A stretch of 64,000 nt of DNA from Meconema thalassinum (lineage: Eukaryota > Arthropoda > Insecta > Orthoptera > Tettigoniidae), in assembly GCA_946902985.2 (NCBI GenBank), contig CAMPQE020000053.1, positions 62,001 through 126,000 of the forward strand. Direction: 5' to 3'. Position numbers and translations under genes: made by a program. Every line of letters begins with the position of its first letter. Positions within the stretch are counted from its first letter, which is position 1. The notes under the pieces were generated by a model that was given only the letters and a program-made list of their open reading frames with translations, ran no database searches and was not told the DNA's origin. Positions 36,701 through 46,588 of this stretch are shown piece by piece.

Positions 36701-36756
36701 AATGAAGAACAGCTAAAGCTAATTCTTTCTTTCCGTGTATTTCCAAAAATACACCA
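33726..36756 (-). mobile_element. 5' LTR of BEL-2 (3.03 kb)
   Basis: Begins TGGTGTATTT and ends CTACCCA on the minus strand, followed by the candidate primer-binding site and gag leader. It includes a duplicated GC-rich unit (GAGCAGCGCGC...GGAGTAGC) near 36,297-36,345 that occurs once in the middle LTR. Frames inside it (for example 36129-36746) run through the LTR and are not genes. Confidence 0.88.
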
Positions 36757-36761
36757 GTGCG
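36757..36761. repeat. Right 5-bp target duplication of BEL-2 (GTGCG)
   Basis: Same five bases as 25770-25774. Mentally removing BEL-2 and one copy of GTGCG lets the LINE reading frame run on without a shift. Confidence 0.85.
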
Positions 36762-37745
36762 TTCCTCTGATTAACTCAGTCAAACGGCCAATATCTGTTC
36801 GCAATTTGTCGATATTTTCTATCAGACGTCTCTCCCACTTAGGAGTAACGGGAGCACATTTCTTACGGTAGGGGGTATTCCTTTCTCTCAGTTGGATGCC
36901 CATAGTTCTGATAACTGTGACTGCTCCTCAGTACAGAACAGTATAAAGAGATTCTAAGTCATTCACATCTATAACTGTTTGGGTAGGTTGGCTTGAATCA
37001 CGATATTTAAAATATTTGATTCCTTCCTAGACGAATTCACTCGAGGTAAGGCAGGTCTAAGCATTGGGTCTGTTCCATTGAACTGAGCCATTGCCGTCAT
37101 AATTTCATCTACTAAGATCTTGGTATGTGACTCATCTTCATGATGTGTATCCGGCTGTATGCCACTGACTGGCTCATTGTGTTCTTCTTGATGTTGTTCC
37201 TACTCATGGAGCTCTTGTGCTAATTCACTCTCCAGATTAGTTCCTAGATCATAATCAAACACTCTTCTGCCCTCCTGCTTGATTGTATTCAGTCTAGCTT
37301 CTGGCTCTAAATTATTACGGACATCGCCCTCTATTGGTCCGCCACTCTCTGTTCAGTCACACGGAGTTCGGGGTATGCTTCATGGAACTCTTTGAATAAC
37401 TTCTGCCTATATCCAGTTATTTCTGTTCCAATGGGAGTCACCTTATTAAAAATATGCGCATTATGGTCTCGTTCATTGCGATTGTCCATTTTAAGCACTT
37501 TTTGGCAGGCCTGCTTGGGTGAGTGCCAGATGTTCTGGCACAGCTCTTTCAGCAGGCAAAGCACTTGACGTTGGTTGGCTTTGTTGTAGTAGTTGGGCTG
37601 TATGTTCTTGTATGACAGGAGCCCGCCTCATCAGGATCCTTCCACCGACGATTCGCTTGCTGTCATGTCCATCGCCGGCCCTAGGCATGCCCTGACGAAC
37701 CTCAGGCAGCGGCCTTTCATTAATTTTTAAATTTATTTTCTCCAT
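36757..37745 (-). pseudogene. R4/Dong-type LINE, N-terminal part (separated by BEL-2)
   Basis: Minus-strand frames at 37745-37491, 37564-37331 and to 36757 cover the region upstream of the reverse transcriptase. The last of them (RERNTPYRKK..., then WERRLIENIDKLRTDIGRL) matches the basic linker that precedes RT in the R4/Dong group. It stops at GTGCG and resumes, in frame, at 25774. At least two frame shifts and several stops. No TAA tract is seen at this end, so the element may be 5'-truncated. Confidence 0.72.
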
Positions 37746-37789
37746 ACTATGGGTGGTTGCGTTTTTAACCTACAGCCAGGTGTTCATCT

Positions 37790-38225
37790 TCAGCTGCAAT
37801 CAGCGTCTGTTCTCCATGTTAGGAGCGGCTGGTAACATGTGGAGGGGAACAAAGAGGAGTGAAGATATTATGAATAGATGGGAAAGGAATGTGCTCAGAA
37901 AGATTTATAGTCAGGTATGTGAGAACGGAGAGTGGAGAATACGAACTAATAAGGAAGTGTACACTTCATATGGGGAACCAGTGCTTGTGGCAGAAATTAA
38001 TAAGTGTAGAGTTAGGTGGATTGGACATGTATAAAGAATGAATGAATACAGGCAGACCCGACAAGTGTACCGAAAAAAAAACGAGCGGGAGGCTGCTTCC
38101 TGGACGACCAAGAAGATGGCAGTACGATGTAGAGAAGGATCTTCGAGATCTTGGAAATAAATCGCGGAGGAGGAGAGCGCAGTGTGTGGTGGAGCAGACC
38201 AAGGTCCTTACAGGACTGTAGCGCC
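37790..38225 (+). pseudogene. 3' tail of an RTE/jockey-like LINE
   Basis: The frame 37753-38034 carries RWERNVLRKIYSQVCENGEWRI and RVRWIGHV, the C-terminal end typical of many arthropod endonuclease/RT elements. After a stop the expected continuation (RPRRWQYDV-like, RRRRAQ) is found in shifted frames to about 38,225. Only the last about 140 codons remain. It is unrelated to the minus-strand R4-type element that it touches. Confidence 0.7.
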
Positions 38226-39884
38226 ACGGGCTAAGGTAAAGTAAATATTACATGCTCTTAAAACGAATGTTTTAAATATTTTCTACTTTATGTTAATCGA
38301 AAACAAAATGGGGGGTTCTGTTTTGGACACTTTCCTCCACTATTATATCTACTTTTGAGTTACAGTTATCCTAGTGTTTGTCTGCAGATTCTCTTTGCAT
38401 CTCGTCTAGCGGCTGAATAATGTTGTCGCAACCCTCTTGTGTCTTTCTGCTCCGCTCATGAAACTACCCTAGCCTTCATACGTTTCCTTCCGGATCCTGA
38501 GCAACGCAGGTCCACTCACTTTCACGGCTACTGCACAAATACCTCGATTAGTCCCGCGTCACCTCTCTCGTCAAAGAGTAATGGGATGACGCCTCATTAG
38601 ATATCGCGGCAAATCATTCTCTGTATAGGTCTTAATACATGATTCTTATTAATTTAGATACATGCTCTATAGTTTTAATTATGCGGTTTCTCTCTTCTTT
38701 ACCAAAATAAAAGTATTAATCTCCGATCAAGCTCCTCATTAGGCACGATCAGTTTCTCCTTCTCTCGTGCCTCCTCTAATTCAATTAGCCAATCAGTGCA
38801 TTTCTTCTTCATAGCTCCATTTTGCTATGAGCGGACTAGCAAAAATACGACAAGGGACTGTCTAATAATGGTCGGTCGCCATTTTGCTGTCGTCGTTTGC
38901 AATCTGAAGCTTCCCTTTGTACAATAAAAATGTATCCTTCTATAATCCTTCAAAATACTGCATTTTTCTCCATATTTCATCAAAACATCTGAAATAACAT
39001 TCTCTCCATCCTGAGCAACTTGAAATATGAGTTCATTACCAGCAAGTCAAACAAAATCGGCAAACCTTTAACATATCTGAATCCGTTATACAAGACAGAA
39101 AAGCTTTCCGGAAAATGTTAAAAGAAGACCCACAGATAAAATTTAAGAAAGGGCAGAGACCAAAGTGGTCAAAAGCAGCTAAACAACTACAAAGTCATCA
39201 AGCTGAAAACCATTTTATTTAACCTACGTAGTACATAGTTGGCTCATTCGAAAAAAGAAGAAGAGGATGTTTATGCACATTCAGCATTAACAGTTTTGCT
39301 AGACTAGTTTAGATTTTCTTTGGAGTAGTCACCATGGAAATCAACAGATATAGGCTCGACAATATTCATTATTCTTTTATTGGCATGTATGGCAGTGGAA
39401 TCAAGTGGTGCAATAAACGAATGACCGGCGTACTTTAATTGATTTCAAATACTGTATACTACATTTCATTATTTTTAATTACATTAAGTGGTCCTCCGCA
39501 AATAACCTTTAATAAACGTGATATATACTGCGACCACCAGAGGTAAGGTTCGGTCATGAACACACATTCTAATTCGCGATCAAATATTTTGGTCTTCTAG
39601 CGGGCCGGATATCCCAATTTACATTTGTTACAGTGACAGTATATACAGTGCCTTTATAATAACCACAGTGTTATGACAATATTACTACGATCTTACGACG
39701 CCAAATCGTGCCTACCAACCTCGCCGGTCATAACTGCCGCTCTATGGAACGTATAACCTGTAAACAATTTGCAATGGCAACCCTGATTCATTGAATCAGA
39801 AGGATCTTTGATGACAACAAATTCTTCCCACACCTTACAAGGCCAGATCCAATTTATTCTTATTTTAATTTCTATCCTTTCACT
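38226..39884. other. Stretch before BEL-3 gag; probably includes its 5' LTR and leader
   Basis: No gene is recognised. Because BEL-3 gag starts at 39885, the 5' LTR should lie here, but its partner lies beyond the window and the ends cannot be proven. TGGCAACCCTGATTC at about 39,776 is a possible primer-binding site, and it overlaps a perfect 7-bp inverted repeat (CTGATTC/GAATCAG) at 39,783-39,799. Confidence 0.4.
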
Positions 39885-40631
39885 ATGGCAGAGGAGAGTA
39901 TTAAAATATTAATACGCAAACGAGGTAGAATAAAGGGCAGCGTGACACGTATTAAAAGCTTTATAGATGGGTTTAACAGAGAACAAGGAATTACTGCTAT
40001 CACATCACGTAGAGAGAGTTTAGAGGAACTGAAACAAAAGGATGAGGAGGTTCAAAGTCAATTAGAAATCAGTGAAGAGAGCGAAACGTACGAAGTTGAT
40101 AGGGAATTGTTTGAAGACACGTATCATCAAATAAAGGTCGACATAGACAGAATAATTACCCATCATGAAATACCAAATCTTTCAAGACACTCCAGTCAAG
40201 GGGATATCTCAGTTAGAAGTAACTACATTGGGGCCCACATCAAATTGCCTACCATTACACTGAAACCATTTGTAGGCGAATATGAAAACTGGAGAGGATT
40301 TCATGATTCCTTTGTATCTATGATCCATAACAATCAAGATTTGCATGGAATTCAGAAATTCCACTACTTAATTAGCAGTTTAAGAAACGAACCTCTTTCA
40401 ATTGCACAGTCTTCCATTATCTGCTGCAAACTACAGCATAGTTTGGCAGAGGTTAATTGACAGATTCCAAAACAAGAACTTAATTTCTTCAATTCACATA
40501 AAGCGGTTATTAGAGCAAGACTCAATCCAGAAGGAGAATACCAATTCTCTTAGAGAGGCTATAAACACAAGTCAGGCCTATGTGAAGGCATTACAGGCCC
40601 TTGAATTAAATGTTTCAATTGAAGATTTGTT
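39885..40631 (+). pseudogene. BEL-3 gag, first part
   Basis: The ATG at 39885 opens a BEL/Pao gag frame: an acidic, helical N-terminus, then LPTITLKPFVGEYENW near residue 123 and the FHYLISSLRNEPLS segment near 163. Near 40,402 the frame shifts by one; the second frame carries HSLPLSAANYSIVWQRL and the region to SIEDLL. At 40631 the gene is cut by the PLE cluster and resumes at 60232. It is a different BEL family from BEL-1 and BEL-2. Confidence 0.85.
40619..40631 (+). repeat. Left 13-bp target duplication of the PLE cluster
   Basis: TTGAAGATTTGTT is present here and at 60232-60244. In both places it encodes the same gag residues (EDL), so the flanks read on into each other. Confidence 0.85.
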
Positions 40632-41469
40632 GTGGTGTTTGAAGCCATATTTTCAGTGTTGCCTTAGTAAACAAGAGTTTAGTGCTTTTCAGTCGGTCAA
40701 CATGAATGTACCCAAAAGAGATGGGTTTTGCCCTAATCCTGAAATAAATTACATGAGATTAATAAAACACTAGGATGACCAGTTTCGATCGTCAAGCGAT
40801 CATCATCAGATCCATTACACTTAGGCTACAAATTCTATGTTTGAAATACAGGTGAAAATATTTACAATATGTACAATTATTTTGTTGCAGTATTGGTACT
40901 GCAACTGTCAGTGTATGCTAAATGCAGTATATATGTTAGGTGAAATGCTAACTGGTGATAGCTATCCGGAGATTGTACTTAAGAGAGATTATATGGTTGT
41001 AAACTATGGTTAAACTATAAAATTTTAGGCTAACTACTTATCTGATTGTCTTCCGTACTACAGCTACTCGCAGTTTTCGTGCTCACTGGAACTCACTGTG
41101 CGGTCGACTGCGGTGGTTATCTTAACGACTGGTTTCCCCCCCTTCTCCCCCTGTCCCTACGTGCTGTAGGGAGTGATAGCGATGTGTTTATGTGAGGTGT
41201 TGCCAACCTAGATAAGATGTATGTTATTGAATGAGGTGGGTCTACAACTATTAAAGACCGTGGATTAGCCCTCGCCACGCGTGGAGCATAACCCATTCGA
41301 ACTAAGCGTTGACGGCCTTATGAGGACGTCCCGGCACCTTTAATACTGCCGCGAATATGGGCCTTGGTTTATTGCAGAAGAAAAGTACATCGTACACCTG
41401 ATCCAGATAACATTTACCTATTAAAAAACCCCTAATTTCCCCCCTTTTTTATCTAGCTTGGCTGTGTCG
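40632..41469 (-). repeat. PLE pseudo-LTR at the outer end of unit A
   Basis: Same sequence as 43920-44742. Its outer end contains the start of the PLE ORF (ATG and the next few codons), so the element's 3' end is a truncated tandem repeat of its own 5' region. Contains a hammerhead motif (40773-40813), a C-rich tract near 41,138 and the sequence around the ORF stop. Confidence 0.85.
40773..40813 (-). ncRNA. Hammerhead ribozyme motif, PLE pseudo-LTR 1
   Basis: On the minus strand: stem I GGAT/ATCC, core CTGATGA, stem II GATCG/CGATC closing CTTGA, core GAAA, a two-base-pair stem III and cleavage triplet GTC. One extra T stands between the core and stem II. PLEs are known to carry such ribozymes with very short stem III in their pseudo-LTRs, often working as dimers. 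Confidence 0.75.
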
Positions 41470-43919
41470 CTAAATTGTGTTTTGTTTCCGACAGGGTGTG
41501 TTTTTTAGTAGCGTGGAGAGGGGTGACCTCTCCATGAACGTGTGTTCATTTAGATTGTTGGGATTATTTCGTGTGGCTAGGTGTATCTCGATTGCTTCCT
41601 TTATGTCAAGAGCTCTGCCTTTCGATTCGTGATGGATTATTTTAAGGTCCGACTCTATGTTGGTAAAGCTGTGCCCTGCGTCACACATATGTTCGCACAC
41701 GGCTGAATGTGTTCCGTATCTTATCGCATTCCTATGTTCATTATAACGTGTGTCTACTCGCCTTCCACTCTGCCCGATGTAATTAGCTTGACAATCGGTG
41801 TCTTGGCACGTTATAGAATATACCCCTGACCTTGAATACGGGTCACGTTTATTTAGATTACTATTTAGGAGGTGCCTAGCGGTTGTGTTTTTCGTCGTGA
41901 AAGCTATCTTTATGCCTTGTTTTTTGAATAGTTTAGTGATTTTATATGTATTCGCATTCACATAGTTGAAACGCGCAAATTTTTTCTCATTACTGTCCGG
42001 TTTGGGTATCGTTCTATCTTTATTTTTATGTTTGGCTATAATTTGATTTATTTTGCTTGGCGAGAAGTTGTTTTCCTTTGCTATTTGCATAATAGTTCTT
42101 ATTTCCTTATTATAGTTGTCTTTTGACATGGGTATGTTTAAAGCCCTGTGCACCATTGAATTAAAACCCGCTAGTTTGTGCGTTCTGGGGTGATTAGACT
42201 GATTGTCGATTGCATGCGAGGTTTGTGTTGCTTTCCGGAATATGGAATATGAAAGATCGTTGTCTTTACGTTCAATAGTTATATCGAGATAATTTATTTT
42301 CCGGTCTATTTCGGATTCCTTAGTGAATTTGACAGAGTGGTGAAGGCTATTAATGGATTGGAGAATTGTTTCTTCGCTTGTTAGTTCAGTATCGTAGATG
42401 CAAAGTAAATCATCTACGTATCTTTTCCATATTACTATTCCCTTTGTTGAAGTCTTTTCTAAGAACGCATTTTCTAGTGCATTGATGAAGATGTCAGCGA
42501 TTAACCCACTTAGTGGCGATCCCATTGCTAGGCCTTCTCTCTGTGTGTATATTTTATTGTCGAATTGAAACACGTTTTGGGTGAGAACGACCCTCAGTTA
42601 TCTCACAATCTCTTCAATTTCTTTTACCGAATTGTTGGATTTTAAGTTGTTTTCGATAGTGTTGATTGCTTCAATAATCGGAATATTGGTGTACATGTTA
42701 GTTACGTCGAAGGATACTAGCCTGAAGCTAGGTTTCATTTGTAGGGTGTTCAATGCTGTTACTAGTTCTGTTGTGTTCTTTACAGAGTTGTTTTTGTCGT
42801 TGGAAAGACGGCATTTTAAGATTGTTAGTGACTCTTTGCTGATTTTGTAATTAGGGGCATTCCTACAATTGACTATTGGTCTCATTGGGCATTGCTTTTT
42901 GTGTATTTTTGGTGGTCCCCTCAATGACGGTATTTTCGGGTTCATGTTTATTAGTTTTGTTTTTTCTGCTTTGGTCAGTATGTATTCTGTTATTTTTAGC
43001 GCACTTTTTATTTGTTTTTGGAATTTGTTGGTGGGGTCTTTTGTTAATTCCTTGATTTCGTTGTTGTTTAGGAATTCGACTGTTTTTTCAATGTATTCTG
43101 TTTTGTTCAAAATTACTGTAGTGTTTCCCTTATCTGCTTTTGTGATGATTAAGTCATGTTCTTTTATTTTTTGTTTCAACGACTTTATTTCTTTGAGTTG
43201 TTTGTTGTTTTGAATGTTATTGCTATCGCCCTCTCGTTTGAGGATTTTTTTTGGCTTCGTTGGTGGCGAGATTTTTGGTTAATTCCCTGTCTTCCGCTGG
43301 GAGCTTGTGACTGGCTATCTCAATATCTGTGATTAACTGTTTTATATTGTGGTTCGTGTGTGCGTCTGTGCAGTTGTATTTCAAACCTTTGTCTAACATA
43401 TTCATTTCACCTTGAGAAAAGGTTACGTTCGTTCTGATGTTTACTCTGCTGTGGAATTGAATTCATTGTTATTCGTGTGTTGTTCGTTAGATTGATAATT
43501 CTGTGTTTCTCCTAGTTTTCTTAATTTATTTTCTAGCGTTTCATGCTTCCTCGTTGCTCTGATTTTGATGGTGTCATGTAGGTGCTCGGTGAAGCTGTCC
43601 CATTGGGCTGCGTGCCATAAATTACTTAGTTGCAATTGCATGTCGTATAATTGTTTGTTAATTTTTTGCTTTCTTATGTATGCAAATCTTAATTCATTTT
43701 TTATCCAAAGCGCTTTGCCTTTTTGGTTGAAATGATCGAGGCTGGTGTGTTCGGTACGGTTTTAATTGGTACGTATTTAGGGGTGAGGTTTAGTTCTACA
43801 CATTTTTTGTTGAACCAAATTGACTTGTCTAAATTCATGAGTTTAAGCCTGAGTGATTTGAATTTCTTGGCTTCACGATTTGCCTGACTAGCCGTGAACA
43901 TAGTGGTGTTTGAAGCCAT
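41470..43919 (-). pseudogene. PLE unit A: reverse transcriptase with GIY-YIG endonuclease
   Basis: The minus-strand reading starts at the ATG at 43919 (MASNTTMFTAS) and ends at 41470, about 816 codons. It falls into five frame segments. Segments show the N-terminal basic region, the DKGNTTVILNK and GPPKIHKKQCPMRPIVN motifs, REGLAMGSPLSGLIAD, the catalytic YVDD (42573-41470 segment) and a C-terminal GIY-YIG nuclease (GVYSI, then YIGQSGRR). A TAA after EEIVR (near 42,600) is shared with unit D. The shifts near 43,210, 43,420 and 43,670 make it non-coding as a whole. PLE RT is related to telomerase RT; the GIY-YIG domain cuts the target. Confidence 0.9.
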
Positions 43920-44742
43920 ATTTTCAGTGTTGCCTTAGTAAACAAGAGTTTAGTGCTTTTCAGTCGGTCAACACGAATGTACCCAAAAGAGATGGGTTAT
44001 GCCCTAATCATGAAATAAATTACATGAGATTAATAAAACACTAGGATGACCAGTTTCGATCGTGAAGCGATCATCATCAGATCCATTACACTTAGGCTAC
44101 AAATTCTATGTTTGAAATACAGGTGAAAATATTTAAAATATGTACAATTATTTAGTTGCAGTATTGGTACTGCAACTGTCAGTGTATGCTAAATGCAGTA
44201 TATATGTTAGGTGAAATGCTAAATGGTGATAGCTATCCGGAGATTGTACTTTAGAGAGATTATACGGATGTAAACTATGGTTAAACTATAAAATTTTAGG
44301 CTAACTACTTATCTGATTGTCTTCCGTACTACAGCTACTCGCAGTTTTCGTGCTCACTGGAACTCACTGTGCGGTCGACTGCGGTGGTTATCTTAACGAC
44401 TGGTTCCCCCCCCCCTTCTCCCCCTGTCTCTACGTGCTGTGGGGAGTGATAGCGATGTGTTTATGTGAGGTGTTGCCAACCTAGATAAGATGTATGTTAT
44501 TGAATGAGGTGGGTCTACAACTATTAAAGACCGTGGATTAGCCCTCGCCACGCGTGGAGCATAACCCATTCGAACTAAGCGTTGACGGTCTTATGATGAC
44601 GTCCCGGCACCTTTAATACTGCCGCGAATATGGGCCTAGGTTTATTGCAGAAGAAAAGTACATCGTACACCTGATCCAGATAACATTTACCTATTAAAAA
44701 CCCCCTAATTTCCCCCCTTTTTTATCTAGCTTGGCTGTGTCG
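43920..44742 (-). repeat. PLE pseudo-LTR between units A and B
   Basis: 823 bases upstream of ORF A on the minus strand, also downstream of ORF B. Carries a hammerhead motif at 44044-44084. Confidence 0.85.
44044..44084 (-). ncRNA. Hammerhead ribozyme motif, PLE pseudo-LTR 2
   Basis: Same core and stems as the motif at 40773-40813. The stem II loop reads CTTCA, a single change in the loop that leaves pairing intact. Confidence 0.75.
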
Positions 44743-45287
44743 CTAAATTGTGCTTTGTTTCCGACAGGGTGTGTTTTTTAGTAGCGTGAAGAGGGGTGAG
44801 CTCTCCATGAACGTGTGTTCATTCAGATTGTTGGGATTATTTCGTGTGGCTAGGTGTATCTCGATTGCTTCCTTTATGTCAAGAGCTCTGCCTTTCGATT
44901 CCTGATGGATTATTTTAAGGTCCGACTCTATGTTGGTAAAGCTGTGCCCTGCGTAACACATATGTTCGTACACGGCTGAGTGTGTTCCGTATCTTATCGC
45001 ATTCCTATGTTCATTATAACGTGTGTCTACTCGCCTTCCACTCTGTCCGATGTAATTAGCTTGACAATCGGTGTCTTGGCACGTTATAGAATATACCCCT
45101 GACCTTGAATACGGGTCACGTTTATTTAGATTACTATTTAGGAGGTGCCTAGCGGTTGTGTTTTTCGTCGTGAAAGCTATCTTTATTCCTTGTTTTTTGA
45201 ATAGGCTAGTGATTTTATATGTATTCGCATTCACATAGTTGAAACGCGCAAATTTTTTCTCATTACTGTCCGGTTTGGGAATCGTTT
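44743..45287 (-). pseudogene. PLE unit B, C-terminal part (GIY-YIG endonuclease)
   Basis: The minus-strand frame carries GVYSITCQDTDC and YIGQSGRRVD, the GIY-YIG nuclease, ending at 44743. It is cut at 45287 by Gypsy and resumes at 53194. No stop is seen within this part. Confidence 0.85.
45284..45287. repeat. Left 4-bp target duplication of Gypsy (GTTT)
   Basis: GTTT precedes the 5' LTR and recurs at 53190-53193. Comparison with the uninterrupted PLE copies shows GTTT or GTTC once at this site. Confidence 0.75.
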
Positions 45288-46461
45288 TGTGACTGTTCCG
45301 GTCACAATGTTCCCAAACCCTTATTTGGTTGACTGCAAGAGAAGTCAGGTTAGGGTAATTTGTTCATACCATTTCTTTTCTTGTTCATCATCATCATTTA
45401 GGTTGTAGAATTTCATTTTATTTAGTGTATATATATCTTGTGTATCTCGGGGACTCAGTCAGGAATATTTCATTTAATTTGTATGGGAGATGTCAGTATA
45501 CAAGACAGCGGATTGTGTAGGTAAGCTACAAGATGTTGCAACAGCAGGAAACTCTAGGCCAAATTTAGATTGGGCCGAGAATAACTTCCCTTGTCCTGAA
45601 GAAAGCTTTGTGTAAATTGTGTAAGGTTCTGACGTCAGAGAAGAGTTTCGCGCCACGAGTTGTAAGAAATATACATGGGTTCGAGATTATTGGTGTATTT
45701 TGTATGGGTTGGAGGGTATCATGACCCTGGCGGAGAAAGACGAAAACATGTGTTTACAAGATGAGAGGTGGGATTTTCGTGTATAGCGGGGCTTGACTTC
45801 TATTGTAGCGTCTGATTGGAAAGGTCGCGTTCTCGTAATTTGGCGTAGGCCTATTTGGAGAAACAGTTTTGTTGAAAGCATGGCTTGTGAATATACTCGA
45901 AACGGCTACATATCACAACGATGTTATCTCTGTTAGCACAATTCAAGTTGGGTACGGAAGCACATTCATTTCTCTCGCAGAGATGTGGCTATGTAAACCA
46001 GTAAACATCTCTAACCTCAAACCACGTGTGGAAAATCTTAGAAATGCTGGGGAGAACTGATCTATCGAGCATGTCTCGTAGATTATCTGCTAGATCGTCG
46101 ATGAGTGAGTAACAAACATCTTTATATTCCAACATTCATTTTGGGTCACATGTTTTCGTCATTGCCGAGGAGAGAAGATAGTAAACCATAGTCTGTTCGA
46201 CGAGAGTCCCCGCCATATGTTTAAAGTTGATATTAATACACATATTTTGAAGGTTATAATTAGTTTTCTGTATAGGGAATTACACCTAATAGTTGAACGC
46301 CCAAATGATACCAGTTAGGTTGACCAAATGTGTGTCCAACACTCCACGACCCTGCCATTTCAATTGTGTGGTATATGATGAAGTACTTCCGATCAAAAGT
46401 AGGAGGATGATTTTGGGAAGTTTTAAATCAGTCGCCCAAGAAGGGCTGGTAAAAAGTTACA
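45288..46461 (+). mobile_element. 5' LTR of Gypsy
   Basis: Starts TGTGACTGTTCCGGTCACA, which contains a short inverted repeat (TGTGAC/GTCACA), and ends AAAAAGTTACA. Matches 52016-53189 almost exactly. Confidence 0.92.
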
Positions 46462-46463
46462 AC

Positions 46464-46481
46464 ATGGCACCTCAACGTGGG
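46464..46481 (+). promoter_or_regulatory. Candidate primer-binding site of Gypsy
   Basis: TGGCACCTCAACGTGGGG lies two bases after the 5' LTR. It resembles the tRNA-Lys-type primer site of retroelements (TGGCGCCCAACGTGGGG), with differences near the front. Confidence 0.65.
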
Positions 46482-46588
46482 GCAAGAGTAGGGAAACCTA
46501 GCAGGTATCATTAGGGCACATATGCACACAGCCGATAGACACCTTAGGAGTATTAGGGTTCACAGTAATTTGTTTTGTTTTAAGGGGT

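Larger units (their letters stand above)
25775..36756 (-). mobile_element. BEL-2: composite BEL/Pao element, LTR-internal-LTR-internal-truncated LTR
   Basis: On the minus strand: full LTR (36756-33726), leader, gag and eroded pol (33725-29878), second full LTR (29877-26897), a second leader with partial gag (26896-25936), then directly the last about 160 bases of an LTR (25935-25775). The whole block is flanked by GTGCG on both sides, so it occupies one original insertion site. Unequal exchange between LTRs of one insertion, followed by a deletion from gag into the last LTR, explains the layout. No copy can move on its own. Confidence 0.88.
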
